A DNA stretch of 41,738 nucleotides from an uncultured Bacteroidia bacterium (GTDB lineage Bacteria; Bacteroidota; Bacteroidia; NS11-12g; UBA955). Of the stretch, positions 33,456 through 41,738 are shown in pieces. Below the pieces are notes generated by a model, which saw nothing but the letters and a program-made list of their open reading frames with translations, was not told the DNA's origin and did no database searches. Made by a program: the position numbers and the translations under genes. Numbering within the stretch: position 1 is the first letter of the stretch; each line of letters begins with the position of its first letter. The stretch spans positions 1 through 41,738 of the forward strand of contig CALSSY010000011.1 in the NCBI GenBank assembly GCA_943789135.1, read 5' to 3'.

Positions 33456-35033
33456 ATGAAGTTGAATTTAGGCCGCAATATTCCTGCGTCTATTGTGGTG
33501 TTTTTAGTAGCATTGCCCTTGTGTATGGGTGTTGCAATGGCATCTGGAGCCTCGGTAATCCAAGGTATTTTATCAGGTGTTATCGGTGGCACTGTGGTTG
33601 GTATGCTCAGTGGGTCTCATGTATCAGTATCGGGCCCAGCAGCGGGTTTGATTGTGATTGTTGAATCGGCTTTTCTTGACTTAAAGCAGGTAGATGCATC
33701 AAATTATTTAGAATTATTTGCATTGGTTGTTTTCCTAGCCGGAATAATTCAGTTGCTATTAGGCATAGTTAAACTCGGTAATATTGCCGATTTTATTCCG
33801 GTTTCTGTAATTAAAGGCATGTTGGCCGCTATCGGTATTATCTTGATATTAAAGCAAATTCCCCATTTGGTTGGCTACGATAATGATGCCATTGGTGAGG
33901 CCGAATTTTTTCAAAAGGACGGTCATAATACTTTTACAGAATTGTATTATGCCTTTATTTCAATTACACCGCTTGCTTTAATTATTGGAATTTTGGGTGT
34001 TTTTATCCAAATCTTTTGGGATTCTAAATTAATGAAGAATCAGAATTGGAAAACCTATCTTCCGGCGCCTCTTATTGTGGTGGTGGCCGGTGTAGGAATC
34101 AATCTTGCGTCCAATTCTTTCTTTCCTGATTTAACCATTCAAGCCTCCCACCTTGTCAATATCCCTTCATTCGGATCGGCTACAGGTTCGGGATTTCTAG
34201 GTGGCTTCTTTCAGAATTTTCATACGCCATTTTGGATGGGAATATCCATGCCAATAATTTGGAAAATGGCCTTTGTAATTGCCATAATTGCAAGTATTGA
34301 ATCTTTATTAAGTTTAGAAGCCGGGGATAAAATTGACCCTCAAAAACGAATAGCTCCACCAAATCGAGAATTATTTGCACAAGGCGTTGGAAATATGTTG
34401 GCGGGCCTAATAGGCGCTTTACCCATTACCGCTGTGATTGTTCGAACTTCAGCGAATGTCAACTCTGGCTCAACGAATCGTTATTCCGCAATATTTCATG
34501 GATTTTGGTTGCTCTTATTCGTGCTATTTTTTCCACATGTAATCAATCTCATTCCGTTATCTGCATTAGCTTCTATTCTCATTTTTGTGGGTTACAAACT
34601 CGCAAAACCTGCTCTGTTCAAGGAACAATACCACAGAGGTTTAAATGCATTTTGGCCTTTTCTATTTACCATTGTTGTAATTCTATTGACAGATTTGCTC
34701 GTAGGTATCACAATTGGCATGGTGGTGGGTTATATGTTTGTTTTACGTGAGAATTATCGCGAATCGCTCACCGTGGTGAACGAAGGTCAAGACTTTTTGT
34801 TTCGCTTTCATTCACAAACAAGTTTTATGAGTAAGTCTGTTTTAAAGAAAAAATTGGAATTGGTTCATCCAAACGGCTCGGTAATTTTTGATTTTTCTAA
34901 TAATGTATTCGTTGATAACGATTTGTTGGATATGATTGGAGATTTTCAAGAATATTCGCAACTACAAAATATCAACGTTCAATTTAAATTCCACGATGAC
35001 GTTCAGAAAGAGCGTATTTTTAAAAGATTATAA
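33456..35033 (+). CDS. SulP family anion transporter, probable bicarbonate importer
   Basis: 525 residues from the ATG at 33456; the frame is open from a TTG at 33447, but that codon overlaps the promoter box. The SulP core begins RNIPASIVVFLVALPLCMGV, then SGVIGGTVVGMLSGSHVSVS and GPAAGLIVIV. About twelve membrane segments follow, with SIESLLSLEAGDKIDPQKR and LIGALPITAVIVRTSANVNS as family blocks. A C-terminal STAS-like domain (GSVIFDFSNNVFVDND) is short but present. Three bases later comes a beta-carbonic anhydrase gene. That pair suggests Na+-dependent bicarbonate uptake as in BicA, rather than sulfate. Confidence 0.9.
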   Translation: MKLNLGRNIPASIVVFLVALPLCMGVAMASGASVIQGILSGVIGGTVVGMLSGSHVSVSGPAAGLIVIVESAFLDLKQVDASNYLELFALVVFLAGIIQLLLGIVKLGNIADFIPVSVIKGMLAAIGIILILKQIPHLVGYDNDAIGEAEFFQKDGHNTFTELYYAFISITPLALIIGILGVFIQIFWDSKLMKNQNWKTYLPAPLIVVVAGVGINLASNSFFPDLTIQASHLVNIPSFGSATGSGFLGGFFQNFHTPFWMGISMPIIWKMAFVIAIIASIESLLSLEAGDKIDPQKRIAPPNRELFAQGVGNMLAGLIGALPITAVIVRTSANVNSGSTNRYSAIFHGFWLLLFVLFFPHVINLIPLSALASILIFVGYKLAKPALFKEQYHRGLNAFWPFLFTIVVILLTDLLVGITIGMVVGYMFVLRENYRESLTVVNEGQDFLFRFHSQTSFMSKSVLKKKLELVHPNGSVIFDFSNNVFVDNDLLDMIGDFQEYSQLQNINVQFKFHDDVQKERIFKRL

Positions 35034-35036
35034 ATC

Positions 35037-35687
35037 ATGAAGGTTAAAGATAAACTGTTTTTAAGTAATAAGGCTTGGGCCTTGGAAATGCAGAAAAACG
35101 ATCCTGATTATTTCAAAAAATTAGCCAAGGATCAAGCGCCTAATTATTTATGGATTGGATGTTCCGATTCTCGTGTTCCGGCCAATGAAATCATTGGTGC
35201 ACAACCTGGTGAATTATTCGTGCATCGAAACATCGCCAATATGGTGGTTCATACCGATTTGAATTTGCTCAGTGTTTTGGAATATGCCGTGAATTATTTG
35301 AATGTTGATCATGTTATTCTTTGCGGACATACGGGTTGTGGAGGAATCAAAGCAGCCTTATCACAATCTAATTTCGACTTATTAAATAAATGGTTGCGTA
35401 ATTTAAAGGATATCTATTACCACCATCGCGAAGAGATCCATTTAATCAAGGATTCTGAGGCAAAAGTGAATAAGCTGGTTGAAATTAATGTTGTTGAACA
35501 AGTTCACAATTTAATCAAAACCGGAGTGGTTCAAAAGGCTTGGAAAAAAGGCAATAATGTTACCGTTCACGGTTGGGTTTATGATATGGAAACTGGTATC
35601 ATTAAATCCCTCTTAGAATGCGATAAAAACGCGGAGTTTGATTCTATTTATCGTTATGATTTCGGCGATGAATTGGATTCACTTTGA
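35037..35687 (+). CDS. can: beta-class carbonic anhydrase
   Basis: 216 residues. It interconverts CO2 and bicarbonate. Zinc ligands Cys42, Asp44, His98 and Cys101 are in GCSDSRVPANEI and LCGHTGCGGIKAAL, and Asp44-Arg46 form the catalytic dyad. FVHRNIANMV and VTVHGWVYDMETGII are the remaining family blocks. No signal peptide, so cytoplasmic. It is co-transcribed with the SulP transporter (3-base gap), consistent with a module that supplies bicarbonate for carboxylases. Its 3' end overlaps the convergent terC gene by 9 bases. Confidence 0.96.
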   Translation: MKVKDKLFLSNKAWALEMQKNDPDYFKKLAKDQAPNYLWIGCSDSRVPANEIIGAQPGELFVHRNIANMVVHTDLNLLSVLEYAVNYLNVDHVILCGHTGCGGIKAALSQSNFDLLNKWLRNLKDIYYHHREEIHLIKDSEAKVNKLVEINVVEQVHNLIKTGVVQKAWKKGNNVTVHGWVYDMETGIIKSLLECDKNAEFDSIYRYDFGDELDSL

Positions 35688-36374
35688 CCTTCTATCAATT
35701 CGTAAATTGATCAATTCTAAAGTGAAAGAAAACGCCATCGCAAAATAGATATAACCCTTATTAATATGTTGTTCAAATGCTTCTCCTAAAAGGGAAACAC
35801 CGATTAACACTAAAAATGATAGGGCTAATATTTTTATCGAAGGGTTGGCATTTACAAAATCCGCAATTGGTCTGCTTGCAGCCAACATTACAATCATTGA
35901 AATAATAACAGCTGCAATCATTACCCATAAGACATCGGCCATACCAATGGCGGTGATGACACTATCTAAGCTGAAAACCACGTTGATTAATAACATTTGC
36001 AACATCAAGGCACTCCAACTATATGCCTTTCCTTTTTCTTGAACCTCGGGGGTAACCCCAACCATTTTTAAATGGATTTCTCGTACACTTTGAAATAGCA
36101 AAAATAAGCCTCCGGCAAGCAATAAAAGCGACATACCTGAGAATTCATGACCGGCAAATTCAAATAAGGTATGATCTTGACGCTGAATCCAATTAATTCC
36201 AAATAACAGGACTATGCGAACCACCATTCCCATTAATAATCCAATGGTACGGGCCCGACCTTGCTTGCTTTCCTCGGTTTTACCGGCTAATATGGTTACA
36301 AATATGATGTTATCAATACCCAATACGATTTCGAGTATCGTTAATGTGAATAAACTGATAAGTGCGTCGTTCAT
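35679..36374 (-). CDS. TerC family membrane protein
   Basis: 231 residues with about seven membrane segments. LEIVLGIDNIIFVTILAGK near the start and VVFSLDSVITAIGMADVLWV in the middle are the two repeated TerC motifs; each carries an Asp inside the membrane, probably a metal site. Relatives such as Alx and MeeF/MeeY-type proteins export manganese or help metalate exported enzymes. It ends a minus-strand operon of pRiA4b ORF3-like, miaA and terC (3-base gap from miaA). Confidence 0.92.
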   Translation of the reverse strand: MNDALISLFTLTILEIVLGIDNIIFVTILAGKTEESKQGRARTIGLLMGMVVRIVLLFGINWIQRQDHTLFEFAGHEFSGMSLLLLAGGLFLLFQSVREIHLKMVGVTPEVQEKGKAYSWSALMLQMLLINVVFSLDSVITAIGMADVLWVMIAAVIISMIVMLAASRPIADFVNANPSIKILALSFLVLIGVSLLGEAFEQHINKGYIYFAMAFSFTLELINLRIDRRSK

Positions 36375-36377
36375 GCT

Positions 36378-37262
36378 TTAATTGAATTCTATATTTTCTA
36401 ATGTATTAAAGTCGTGCCATTCAGCTGTTGACTTGTTTTTGAACCACGTTATTTGTCTTTTGGCATAGTTACGTGTTTTCTGTTTTATCAGATCTACAGC
36501 CGCTTCTTTGGTCGAATTTCCTGAAAAATACTCAAAAAACTCACTGTAACCAACTGTTCTCATAACCGGAGCCTCTTGAAATTCGATTAGTGATTTTACT
36601 TCTTCTTCCAATCCCTTGGTCACCATGGAATCAACTCTCTCGTTAATGCGATTGTACAACAATTTGCGATCCATTTCAATGGCAAATACTTGTGAAGGAA
36701 ATTCAAAGGGTTTGCCCTCGTTTTTACGCCATTCAGAAACGGGTTTACCGGATGCTTTTGAAATTTCTAATGCGCGCATCAAACGAGCAGGATTGTCTTT
36801 TTGTACCCATTCAAATGCATTCGGATCTAATTTATAAAGGGCGATAGAAAGTCCGGATATTCCCTCGGATTCATAAAGTTCAATTACTTCTTGGCGAAGT
36901 TCAGGACTTACCTCTGGAAACTCATCTAGCCCATTTAAAAAGGCATTTAAATATAGCCCGGTGCCTCCAACAAGTACAACCGAACCAAATTTTGAAATCA
37001 ATTCCGTGGCTTTTTCGCGAGCCAATTCGGCATATCGTGCAGCATTTAAAGGTTGATGTATGGAATGCGTTCCGATAAAATGATGTGGGATTCGCGCCAA
37101 TTCAGAGTCTTCCGGACGAGCTACGCCGATTTTTAACTCTTTGTAAACTTGACGACTGTCGAAATTGATAATTTCCGTATTCAGTCGTTCTGCCCATTTT
37201 AAGGCCAAAGCCGTTTTACCCGATGCGGTTGGACCGGCAATTATGATGACCTTATTTTTCAT
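36378..37262 (-). CDS. miaA: tRNA dimethylallyltransferase
   Basis: 294 residues. It isoprenylates A37 of tRNAs that read codons starting with U. The P-loop is GPTASGKT at 10-17, followed by NFDSRQVYKELKIGVARP and the LVGGTGLYLNAFLNGLDEFP block. The tRNA-binding IKQKTRNYAKRQITWFKN region is near the C terminus. Full length. It lies 9 bases after the pRiA4b-like gene and 3 bases before terC, both on the same strand. Confidence 0.96.
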   Translation of the reverse strand: MKNKVIIIAGPTASGKTALALKWAERLNTEIINFDSRQVYKELKIGVARPEDSELARIPHHFIGTHSIHQPLNAARYAELAREKATELISKFGSVVLVGGTGLYLNAFLNGLDEFPEVSPELRQEVIELYESEGISGLSIALYKLDPNAFEWVQKDNPARLMRALEISKASGKPVSEWRKNEGKPFEFPSQVFAIEMDRKLLYNRINERVDSMVTKGLEEEVKSLIEFQEAPVMRTVGYSEFFEYFSGNSTKEAAVDLIKQKTRNYAKRQITWFKNKSTAEWHDFNTLENIEFN

Positions 37263-37271
37263 GATGTTGTT

Positions 37272-37907
37272 TTAGTATTCGCTATCGTCAGCACCGCTAG
37301 CCAAGCTGTTGAAATCATCGTCTTCGCCTTCTTCGCCGCTGATTTCTCCATCTGTCTCATCCTCTTCGTCGATTCCGAACTGATTGAATTCTTCGGTTAG
37401 GTCGTTCTTGATTCCTTTAGATGCGAGTATTTTAGCCGCCAAAGCGTCAAATTCGCTGTCGTCAAGCATTTTGAATTTGCTATCCTCACGTTGTCTGGGC
37501 GCCTTTCCTTCACTCTTGTGTATTAGCGGATAAGCCACATTCGGCTTGGATTCTTCAATTGAAATCAATTCACAAAGTAAAGTCCAATTAGCTAAATAAT
37601 CGCTTACATAGATAAAGCGTTGATGGGGATCGTTTACATAATCGCGTAAACGAGCCTGTGTCATGGTTACCACGGGTAATGCATCGTCTGAATCGCTATC
37701 TCCATCGGTCATGTCTTCAAGCATGATTTCGAAAAGTCTTTTCCAACGAGAATCGCTAATATAGAAGCTAGCCAATTCCTTCTTATCGAATCCTATTGAA
37801 TCCTGAATAATTTCATGAAAATCTTTAAAACTGCTGCTGGGTTTGATATCAATCCAACGGATCACTTCATCGAAGTTTTCAAACCATACTTTAAAACGGT
37901 AAACCAT
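37272..37907 (-). CDS. plasmid pRiA4b ORF-3-like protein
   Basis: 211 residues, similar in layout to the pRiA4b ORF-3 / IS1096 passenger family. The start FKVWFENFDEVIRWIDIKPS, the FHEIIQDSIGFD segment and FYISDSRWKR are the recognisable blocks. The family name comes from a plasmid, but chromosomal copies beside miaA occur, as far as I know, across Bacteroidota. The function is unknown. The C-terminal 40 residues are strongly acidic (GIDEEDETDGEISGEEGEDD), as in the secreted protein at 181-798. A TAATTTTG box sits 5 bases before the ATG. No transposase is nearby. Confidence 0.82.
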   Translation of the reverse strand: MVYRFKVWFENFDEVIRWIDIKPSSSFKDFHEIIQDSIGFDKKELASFYISDSRWKRLFEIMLEDMTDGDSDSDDALPVVTMTQARLRDYVNDPHQRFIYVSDYLANWTLLCELISIEESKPNVAYPLIHKSEGKAPRQREDSKFKMLDDSEFDALAAKILASKGIKNDLTEEFNQFGIDEEDETDGEISGEEGEDDDFNSLASGADDSEY

Positions 37908-37912
37908 TGCCG

Positions 37913-37920
37913 CAAAATTA
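37913..37920 (-). promoter_or_regulatory. TAATTTTG -7 box of the pRiA4b-like/miaA/terC operon
   Basis: Perfect TAnnTTTG match on the minus strand, 5 bases before the ATG at 37907. Confidence 0.5.
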
Positions 37921-37957
37921 GAGAATCTATCGCACTTTCCGTATTTTCGCTCAATTA

Positions 37958-40258
37958 ATGAAAACGACGGGGAAATTCTTGTTTCTATTCCTACTTTTTT
38001 TGGGGAAATGGAGCTTCGCTCAACAAACAGAAACAGGAGACATCAGGGGGTTTGTGTACAACAGTCAAAATGGCGATCGTATTGCTGGAGCGCAGGTTTT
38101 AGTCGTAGAAGAAGCCGCCCTTACCCAGTCTGAATCAGATGGATTTTATGCAATTCCAAAATTAAAGCCGGGAGCCTATTTTGTAGTGGCTTTCAAGCCG
38201 GGTTTTGATACCTTAGTTTTGCAAATTGAGGTAAATCCGGGTGCCAATACAAAAAAAGACTTATTTCTGACACCCATCGTTACCATTAAAGAAGTTGAAA
38301 TTTCGGTAAAAGCACAGCGTAAGGATGCACAAGTATCCGTTCAAAGTTTTGACGCGAAAATTCTAGCGAAATTGCCATCTGTAGGAGCAGAACCCGATTT
38401 GATTCAATATTTACAAGTATTGCCAGGGGTTGTATTTTCTGGAGATCAAGGCGGTCAATTGTACATTCGTGGCGGTTCGCCTGTTATGAATAAAGTCATG
38501 TTAGACGGCATGACCATTTACAATCCATTTCACTCTATTGGCTTGTTCTCAGTTTTTGATCCAGATTTAATGCAGAGTACCGATGTGTACACTGCGGGCT
38601 TCGGAGCGGAATATGGCGGGCGTATCTCTGCAGTTGTCGATGTACAAACCCGTGATGGTGATCGCAATAGATGGCGTTCTAAATTGGGTTTGAATACCTT
38701 CACGTCTAAGGTAATTCTAGAGGGACCGCTGAAAAAATTCAAGCCGGGTGAAAGCAATTCCAGTTTGGCCTTTTCTTTTAGGAATTCCTTTTTGAAGCAA
38801 TCATCCAAATTGCTTTATAACTATGCCAATCCCGATAGATTGCCCTACAATTTTGCGGACTTTTTCATGAAGTTTTCAATGAACTCTGCCAATGGTGGTT
38901 ACAGCCGGTTATATGGGTTTTACTTCAGCGATATGGTTGATTTCCCGAATACGACTAGCTACGGATGGAAGTCGTATGGAGTGGGAGGTAAGTTTTTGGT
39001 AGTGCCGGAACAAGCGAAAACGCGTGTTGATGGTTACTTCCTTTATAGTAATTACAATATTCAACAGTTGGAGTCCGATAACAAGCCCCGTAGTAGTGAT
39101 ATCGGAGGTTTTAATCTAGGAATGAATTTCAATTATAAATTCCGAAAGGATGCCCTAAAGTGGGGATTGGAAATCAACGGTTTCCAAACAAATTTTGAAA
39201 TATTCAATAGCAATAACCGCCGAATTAGCCAATTGGAAAGCACAACGGAGTTGAATACATTCATCAATTACCGTTTCGTAAGGAAAAATTTCATTGCCGA
39301 TTTGGGATATCGAATTCAATATTATGCCTCTTTAGCTAATGGAAGTATGGAACCTCGTTTACAAATGCGCTATACTCCTTTTAGAGGTTGGGGCTTGAAA
39401 ATGGCCGTAGGGCGTTATTCTCAAAATTTACTTTCCGCAATTAGCGATCGAGATGTAGTCAATTTGTTCTATGGTTTCCTTTCTGGTCCGGATAATTTAC
39501 CCGAGAGTTTTAACGGGGAGCCTGTAACGCATAAGTTACAGAAAGCCGAACATGCCGTTATCGGAACAGACTTTAGATTGAGTAAGAACATGACCTTGAA
39601 CATCGAGAGTTTTGTGAAAATTTTCAATCAAATCACCAATATCAATCGCGATAAATTATTCGAAGACGATCAATTCAATCAAGATAAGCCCGAAAGAATT
39701 CGCCAAGATTTCGTTATTGAAACAGGCGACGCATACGGCGGAGATATCTCCTTGAAGTACCAAGACAAGCACTGGTACATATGGAGTGTGTATTCGCTAA
39801 CCTACGTGAATCGCTTTGATGGATATCAAACGTATCAACCCATATTCGATCGCCGTCACAACGCCAATTTTGTGGTAAGTTATACCTTCAACAAAAAGAA
39901 TCCAACCGATCTTTCTATTCGTTGGAACTTAGGAAGCGGATTCCCCTTTACCCAAACACAAGGCTATTACGAGAAATACGATTTTAAAGACGGTATCGCT
40001 ACCGATTATACCGCTCAAAACGGATCTTTAGGAATACTTTATGGCTCAATCAATCAAGGAAGATTGCCGTATTACCACCGATTGGATATTTCTGCTAGTA
40101 AGGTGTGGAATTTGCCTAAAGATCGTGAATTTAAGGCCATATTCTCAATCGTGAACGTATACGACCGCGCGAATATTTTCTATTACGATCGCGTTAGAAA
40201 CACCCGCGTAAATCAATTGCCCTTCATGCCTTCAGTAGGTTGTACCTACGCGTTTTAA
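37958..40258 (+). CDS. TonB-dependent outer-membrane receptor with carboxypeptidase-like domain
   Basis: 766 residues. The signal peptide ends in FAQQ. Residues about 25-110 form a carboxypeptidase-regulatory-like beta domain (GDIRGFVYNSQNGDRIAGAQ), common in SusC-like and related receptors of this phylum. The plug domain follows (LIQYLQVLPGVVFSGDQGGQ, LYIRGGSPVMNKVMLDGMTI, TAGFGAEYGGRISAVVDVQT). The rest is a beta barrel ending in the aromatic CTYAF. It is shorter than SusC proteins (about 1000) and has no SusD partner, so a metal-chelate or small-molecule substrate is more likely. The substrate is unknown. A TATTTTCG box (37942-37949) is 8 bases upstream. Confidence 0.92.
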   Translation: MKTTGKFLFLFLLFLGKWSFAQQTETGDIRGFVYNSQNGDRIAGAQVLVVEEAALTQSESDGFYAIPKLKPGAYFVVAFKPGFDTLVLQIEVNPGANTKKDLFLTPIVTIKEVEISVKAQRKDAQVSVQSFDAKILAKLPSVGAEPDLIQYLQVLPGVVFSGDQGGQLYIRGGSPVMNKVMLDGMTIYNPFHSIGLFSVFDPDLMQSTDVYTAGFGAEYGGRISAVVDVQTRDGDRNRWRSKLGLNTFTSKVILEGPLKKFKPGESNSSLAFSFRNSFLKQSSKLLYNYANPDRLPYNFADFFMKFSMNSANGGYSRLYGFYFSDMVDFPNTTSYGWKSYGVGGKFLVVPEQAKTRVDGYFLYSNYNIQQLESDNKPRSSDIGGFNLGMNFNYKFRKDALKWGLEINGFQTNFEIFNSNNRRISQLESTTELNTFINYRFVRKNFIADLGYRIQYYASLANGSMEPRLQMRYTPFRGWGLKMAVGRYSQNLLSAISDRDVVNLFYGFLSGPDNLPESFNGEPVTHKLQKAEHAVIGTDFRLSKNMTLNIESFVKIFNQITNINRDKLFEDDQFNQDKPERIRQDFVIETGDAYGGDISLKYQDKHWYIWSVYSLTYVNRFDGYQTYQPIFDRRHNANFVVSYTFNKKNPTDLSIRWNLGSGFPFTQTQGYYEKYDFKDGIATDYTAQNGSLGILYGSINQGRLPYYHRLDISASKVWNLPKDREFKAIFSIVNVYDRANIFYYDRVRNTRVNQLPFMPSVGCTYAF

Positions 40259-40276
40259 ATAGGCATCAATCGGGTA

Positions 40277-41738
40277 TTAGGCCTCTGGGTCTACAGAGGA
40301 TTTGAGTTTTTGTAACTCCAATAATGCTTCAATGGGCGACAACGTATTGATGTCGATTTTTTCCAATTTCTTTTTGATTTCTTCAAACTTGGGATCCGCT
40401 GTTTGAAACATGTTCAGTTGGTAAACCGGTTTGGTCTCGGTTTTTTTCAGCGTGTTGCGGTGTTGGTTTTTCAATCGTGAGTCTTCCAATTGCTTTAAAA
40501 TTTCCGCACTCCGTATCAAAACGGCATTGGGAATCCCCGCCAATTGGGCAACCTGAATACCAAATGAATGTTCGCTTCCTCCTGGTTCGAGTGTTCTTAG
40601 GAATACGATATTTTGTCCGCGTTCTCGAACCGCGATATGGTAATTTTTAACACCTTCAAGTTTTTCTTCCAACTCATTCAATTCGTGATAATGCGTTGCG
40701 AATAAGGTTTTGGGTTTTCCAGGATGACTTTGGATGTATTCGGCAATACTCCAGGCCAAACTCACGCCGTCGTATGTAGAGGTGCCTCGACCAATTTCGT
40801 CCAAAAGTACTAAGCTCCGGTCGCTTAAATTGTTCAAAATACTTGCTGTTTCGGTCATTTCCACCATGAAAGTACTTTCTCCTAGACTGATATTGTCGGA
40901 TGCGCCTACACGGGTGTATACTTTGTCAATCAATCCAATTTCAGCTTCCTTACAAGGTACAAAACATCCCATTTGAGCCATCAATACAGTCAAGGCGGTT
41001 TGCCGTAAAACCGCGCTTTTACCACTCATATTGGGGCCTGTAAGGATGATCATGTGTTGGGATTCGTTATCCAAGAAAATATCATTGGGAACATAACTTT
41101 GATCGGGAGGCATTAAGGCTTCAATAACAGGATGTCTGCATTGTTTAAGTTGGAGCGCATGACCTTCGTTTACTTGGGGTTTGCTGTAATTACGTTTGAT
41201 GGAAACGGAGGCAAATCCGGCTAATACGTCCCATTCCGCTACCCGTTGTGCATCTTGTTGTACCGGTAAAATGGCTTCTGCCAAAACATTCAAATAGTCT
41301 TCCCAAAGTTGCAATTCAATTTGATGAATCCGGTCTTCGGCATTTAGAATTTTCTCTTCGTACTCTTTAAGTTCCGGCGTGATGTAACGCTCTGCATTGG
41401 TAAGCGTTTGTTTTCGAATCCAAGATTCCGGTACTTTATCCTTGTGGGCGTGGGTAACCTCTAAATAGTATCCGAATACATTATTAAATCCAATCTTAAG
41501 GGAACTAATGCCGGTTACGTCTATTTCTCGATGTTGTATTTCAATCAATCGGTCTTTTCCGTTCACCGATAAGGTTCTCAAGTCTCTCAATTCATCGTTA
41601 ACCGCTGCATTGAAAATGCCCCCTTTGCTAATGTTTATGGGGGCGTCTTGGGCAATATGTTCGTCGATTGAATGGAATAAAGAATGGGTATCGGTAATGG
41701 ATTTTGCTTGGTTTTGTAAACGAGATGACTTGCATTGG
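40277..41738 (-). CDS. mutS: DNA mismatch repair protein MutS, C-terminal part cut by window edge
   Basis: About 486 C-terminal residues; the frame is open to the right edge, so the start is outside. The core/clamp region includes TGISSLKIGFNNVFGYYLEV and RKQTLTNAERYITPELKEYE. The ATPase domain has Walker A GPNMSGKSAVLRQTAL, the VGASDNISLGESTFMVEMTE block, Walker B LVLLDEIGRGTSTYDG, and FATHYHELNELEE. The C-terminal helix-turn-helix dimerisation segment and the tail close the protein. A TTG at 41590 is not the start because coding continues upstream with KGGIFNAAVNDEL. The gene is convergent with the receptor gene, 18 bases apart. Confidence 0.96.
   Translation of the reverse strand, partial: QCKSSRLQNQAKSITDTHSLFHSIDEHIAQDAPINISKGGIFNAAVNDELRDLRTLSVNGKDRLIEIQHREIDVTGISSLKIGFNNVFGYYLEVTHAHKDKVPESWIRKQTLTNAERYITPELKEYEEKILNAEDRIHQIELQLWEDYLNVLAEAILPVQQDAQRVAEWDVLAGFASVSIKRNYSKPQVNEGHALQLKQCRHPVIEALMPPDQSYVPNDIFLDNESQHMIILTGPNMSGKSAVLRQTALTVLMAQMGCFVPCKEAEIGLIDKVYTRVGASDNISLGESTFMVEMTETASILNNLSDRSLVLLDEIGRGTSTYDGVSLAWSIAEYIQSHPGKPKTLFATHYHELNELEEKLEGVKNYHIAVRERGQNIVFLRTLEPGGSEHSFGIQVAQLAGIPNAVLIRSAEILKQLEDSRLKNQHRNTLKKTETKPVYQLNMFQTADPKFEEIKKKLEKIDINTLSPIEALLELQKLKSSVDPEA

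Noticed and set aside
37272..37907. Insertion sequence suggested by the IS1096-passenger family name
   Set aside because: No transposase, inverted terminal repeats or target duplication are visible around it.
1..41738. CRISPR arrays, tRNA or rRNA genes and prophage modules
   Set aside because: I saw no regularly spaced repeats, no cloverleaf with CCA end, no rRNA sequence and no run of phage structural genes.

Overview
The window is a chromosomal stretch of a low-GC member of the Bacteroidota, most likely a marine-type member of Flavobacteriales. The evidence is the rpmB-rpmG-DUF4295-ftsY ribosomal cluster, bacillithiol enzyme BshC, exbB-exbD-exbD-tonB with a TonB-dependent receptor that has a carboxypeptidase-like N-terminal domain, signal peptides ending in AQ, repeated TAnnTTTG -7 promoter boxes, and almost no Shine-Dalgarno sequences. 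I saw no IS element, phage, CRISPR array, tRNA or rRNA.

Layout. 1-2.1 kb (minus): edge of a secreted protein gene, an acidic-tailed secreted protein, and dinB. 2.5-3.4 kb: an ORF6N protein with a PLD-like C terminus. 3.5-7.6 kb (plus): a tightly packed set of SDR, flavin reductase, DUF2805, a cryptochrome-like FAD protein lacking the usual N-terminal domain, a second flavin reductase, DUF2256 and rnhB. 7.6-9.9 kb (minus): WaaE-like glycosyltransferase and a FucP-type sugar transporter. 10.0-11.9 kb: omega-amidase and prfB with its programmed +1 frameshift. 12-15.2 kb: photolyase and a TIGR01777 epimerase, divergent from a MerR/B12-binding regulator of the CarH/LitR type. 15.4-19.1 kb: FAD amine oxidase, outer-membrane barrel, DUF4440-like protein and GT-C glycosyltransferase. 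19.2-21.8 kb: rplS, then a three-gene ECF sigma unit. 22-25.1 kb: TonB energy module. 25.2-28.9 kb: badly frameshifted fused ABC ATPase, LysM protein and O-antigen ligase. 28.9-33.4 kb: rpmB, rpmG, DUF4295, ftsY, rimO, bshC. 33.4-35.7 kb: SulP transporter plus beta-carbonic anhydrase. 35.7-37.9 kb (minus): pRiA4b ORF3-like, miaA, terC. 38-40.3 kb: TonB-dependent receptor. 40.3 kb to the edge: mutS.

The most interesting content is a light- and flavin-linked theme: two photolyase/cryptochrome-family flavoproteins, small partner proteins of unknown function (DUF2256, DUF2805), two flavin reductases and a candidate B12 photoreceptor, all within 12 kb. The FAD protein at 5.1-6.2 kb appears to have its flavin domain first and a photolyase-N-domain-like fold last.

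Caution on sequence quality: single-base frame breaks affect dinB, a flavin reductase, phrB, a GT-C enzyme, exbD, the LysM gene and ftsY. Dense clusters of breaks affect exbB (22.2-22.65 kb) and the ABC ATPase (25.2-26.7 kb). Because essential ftsY and the TonB module are among them, I read most as sequencing or assembly errors rather than gene decay. From about 30.5 kb onward the genes are intact.
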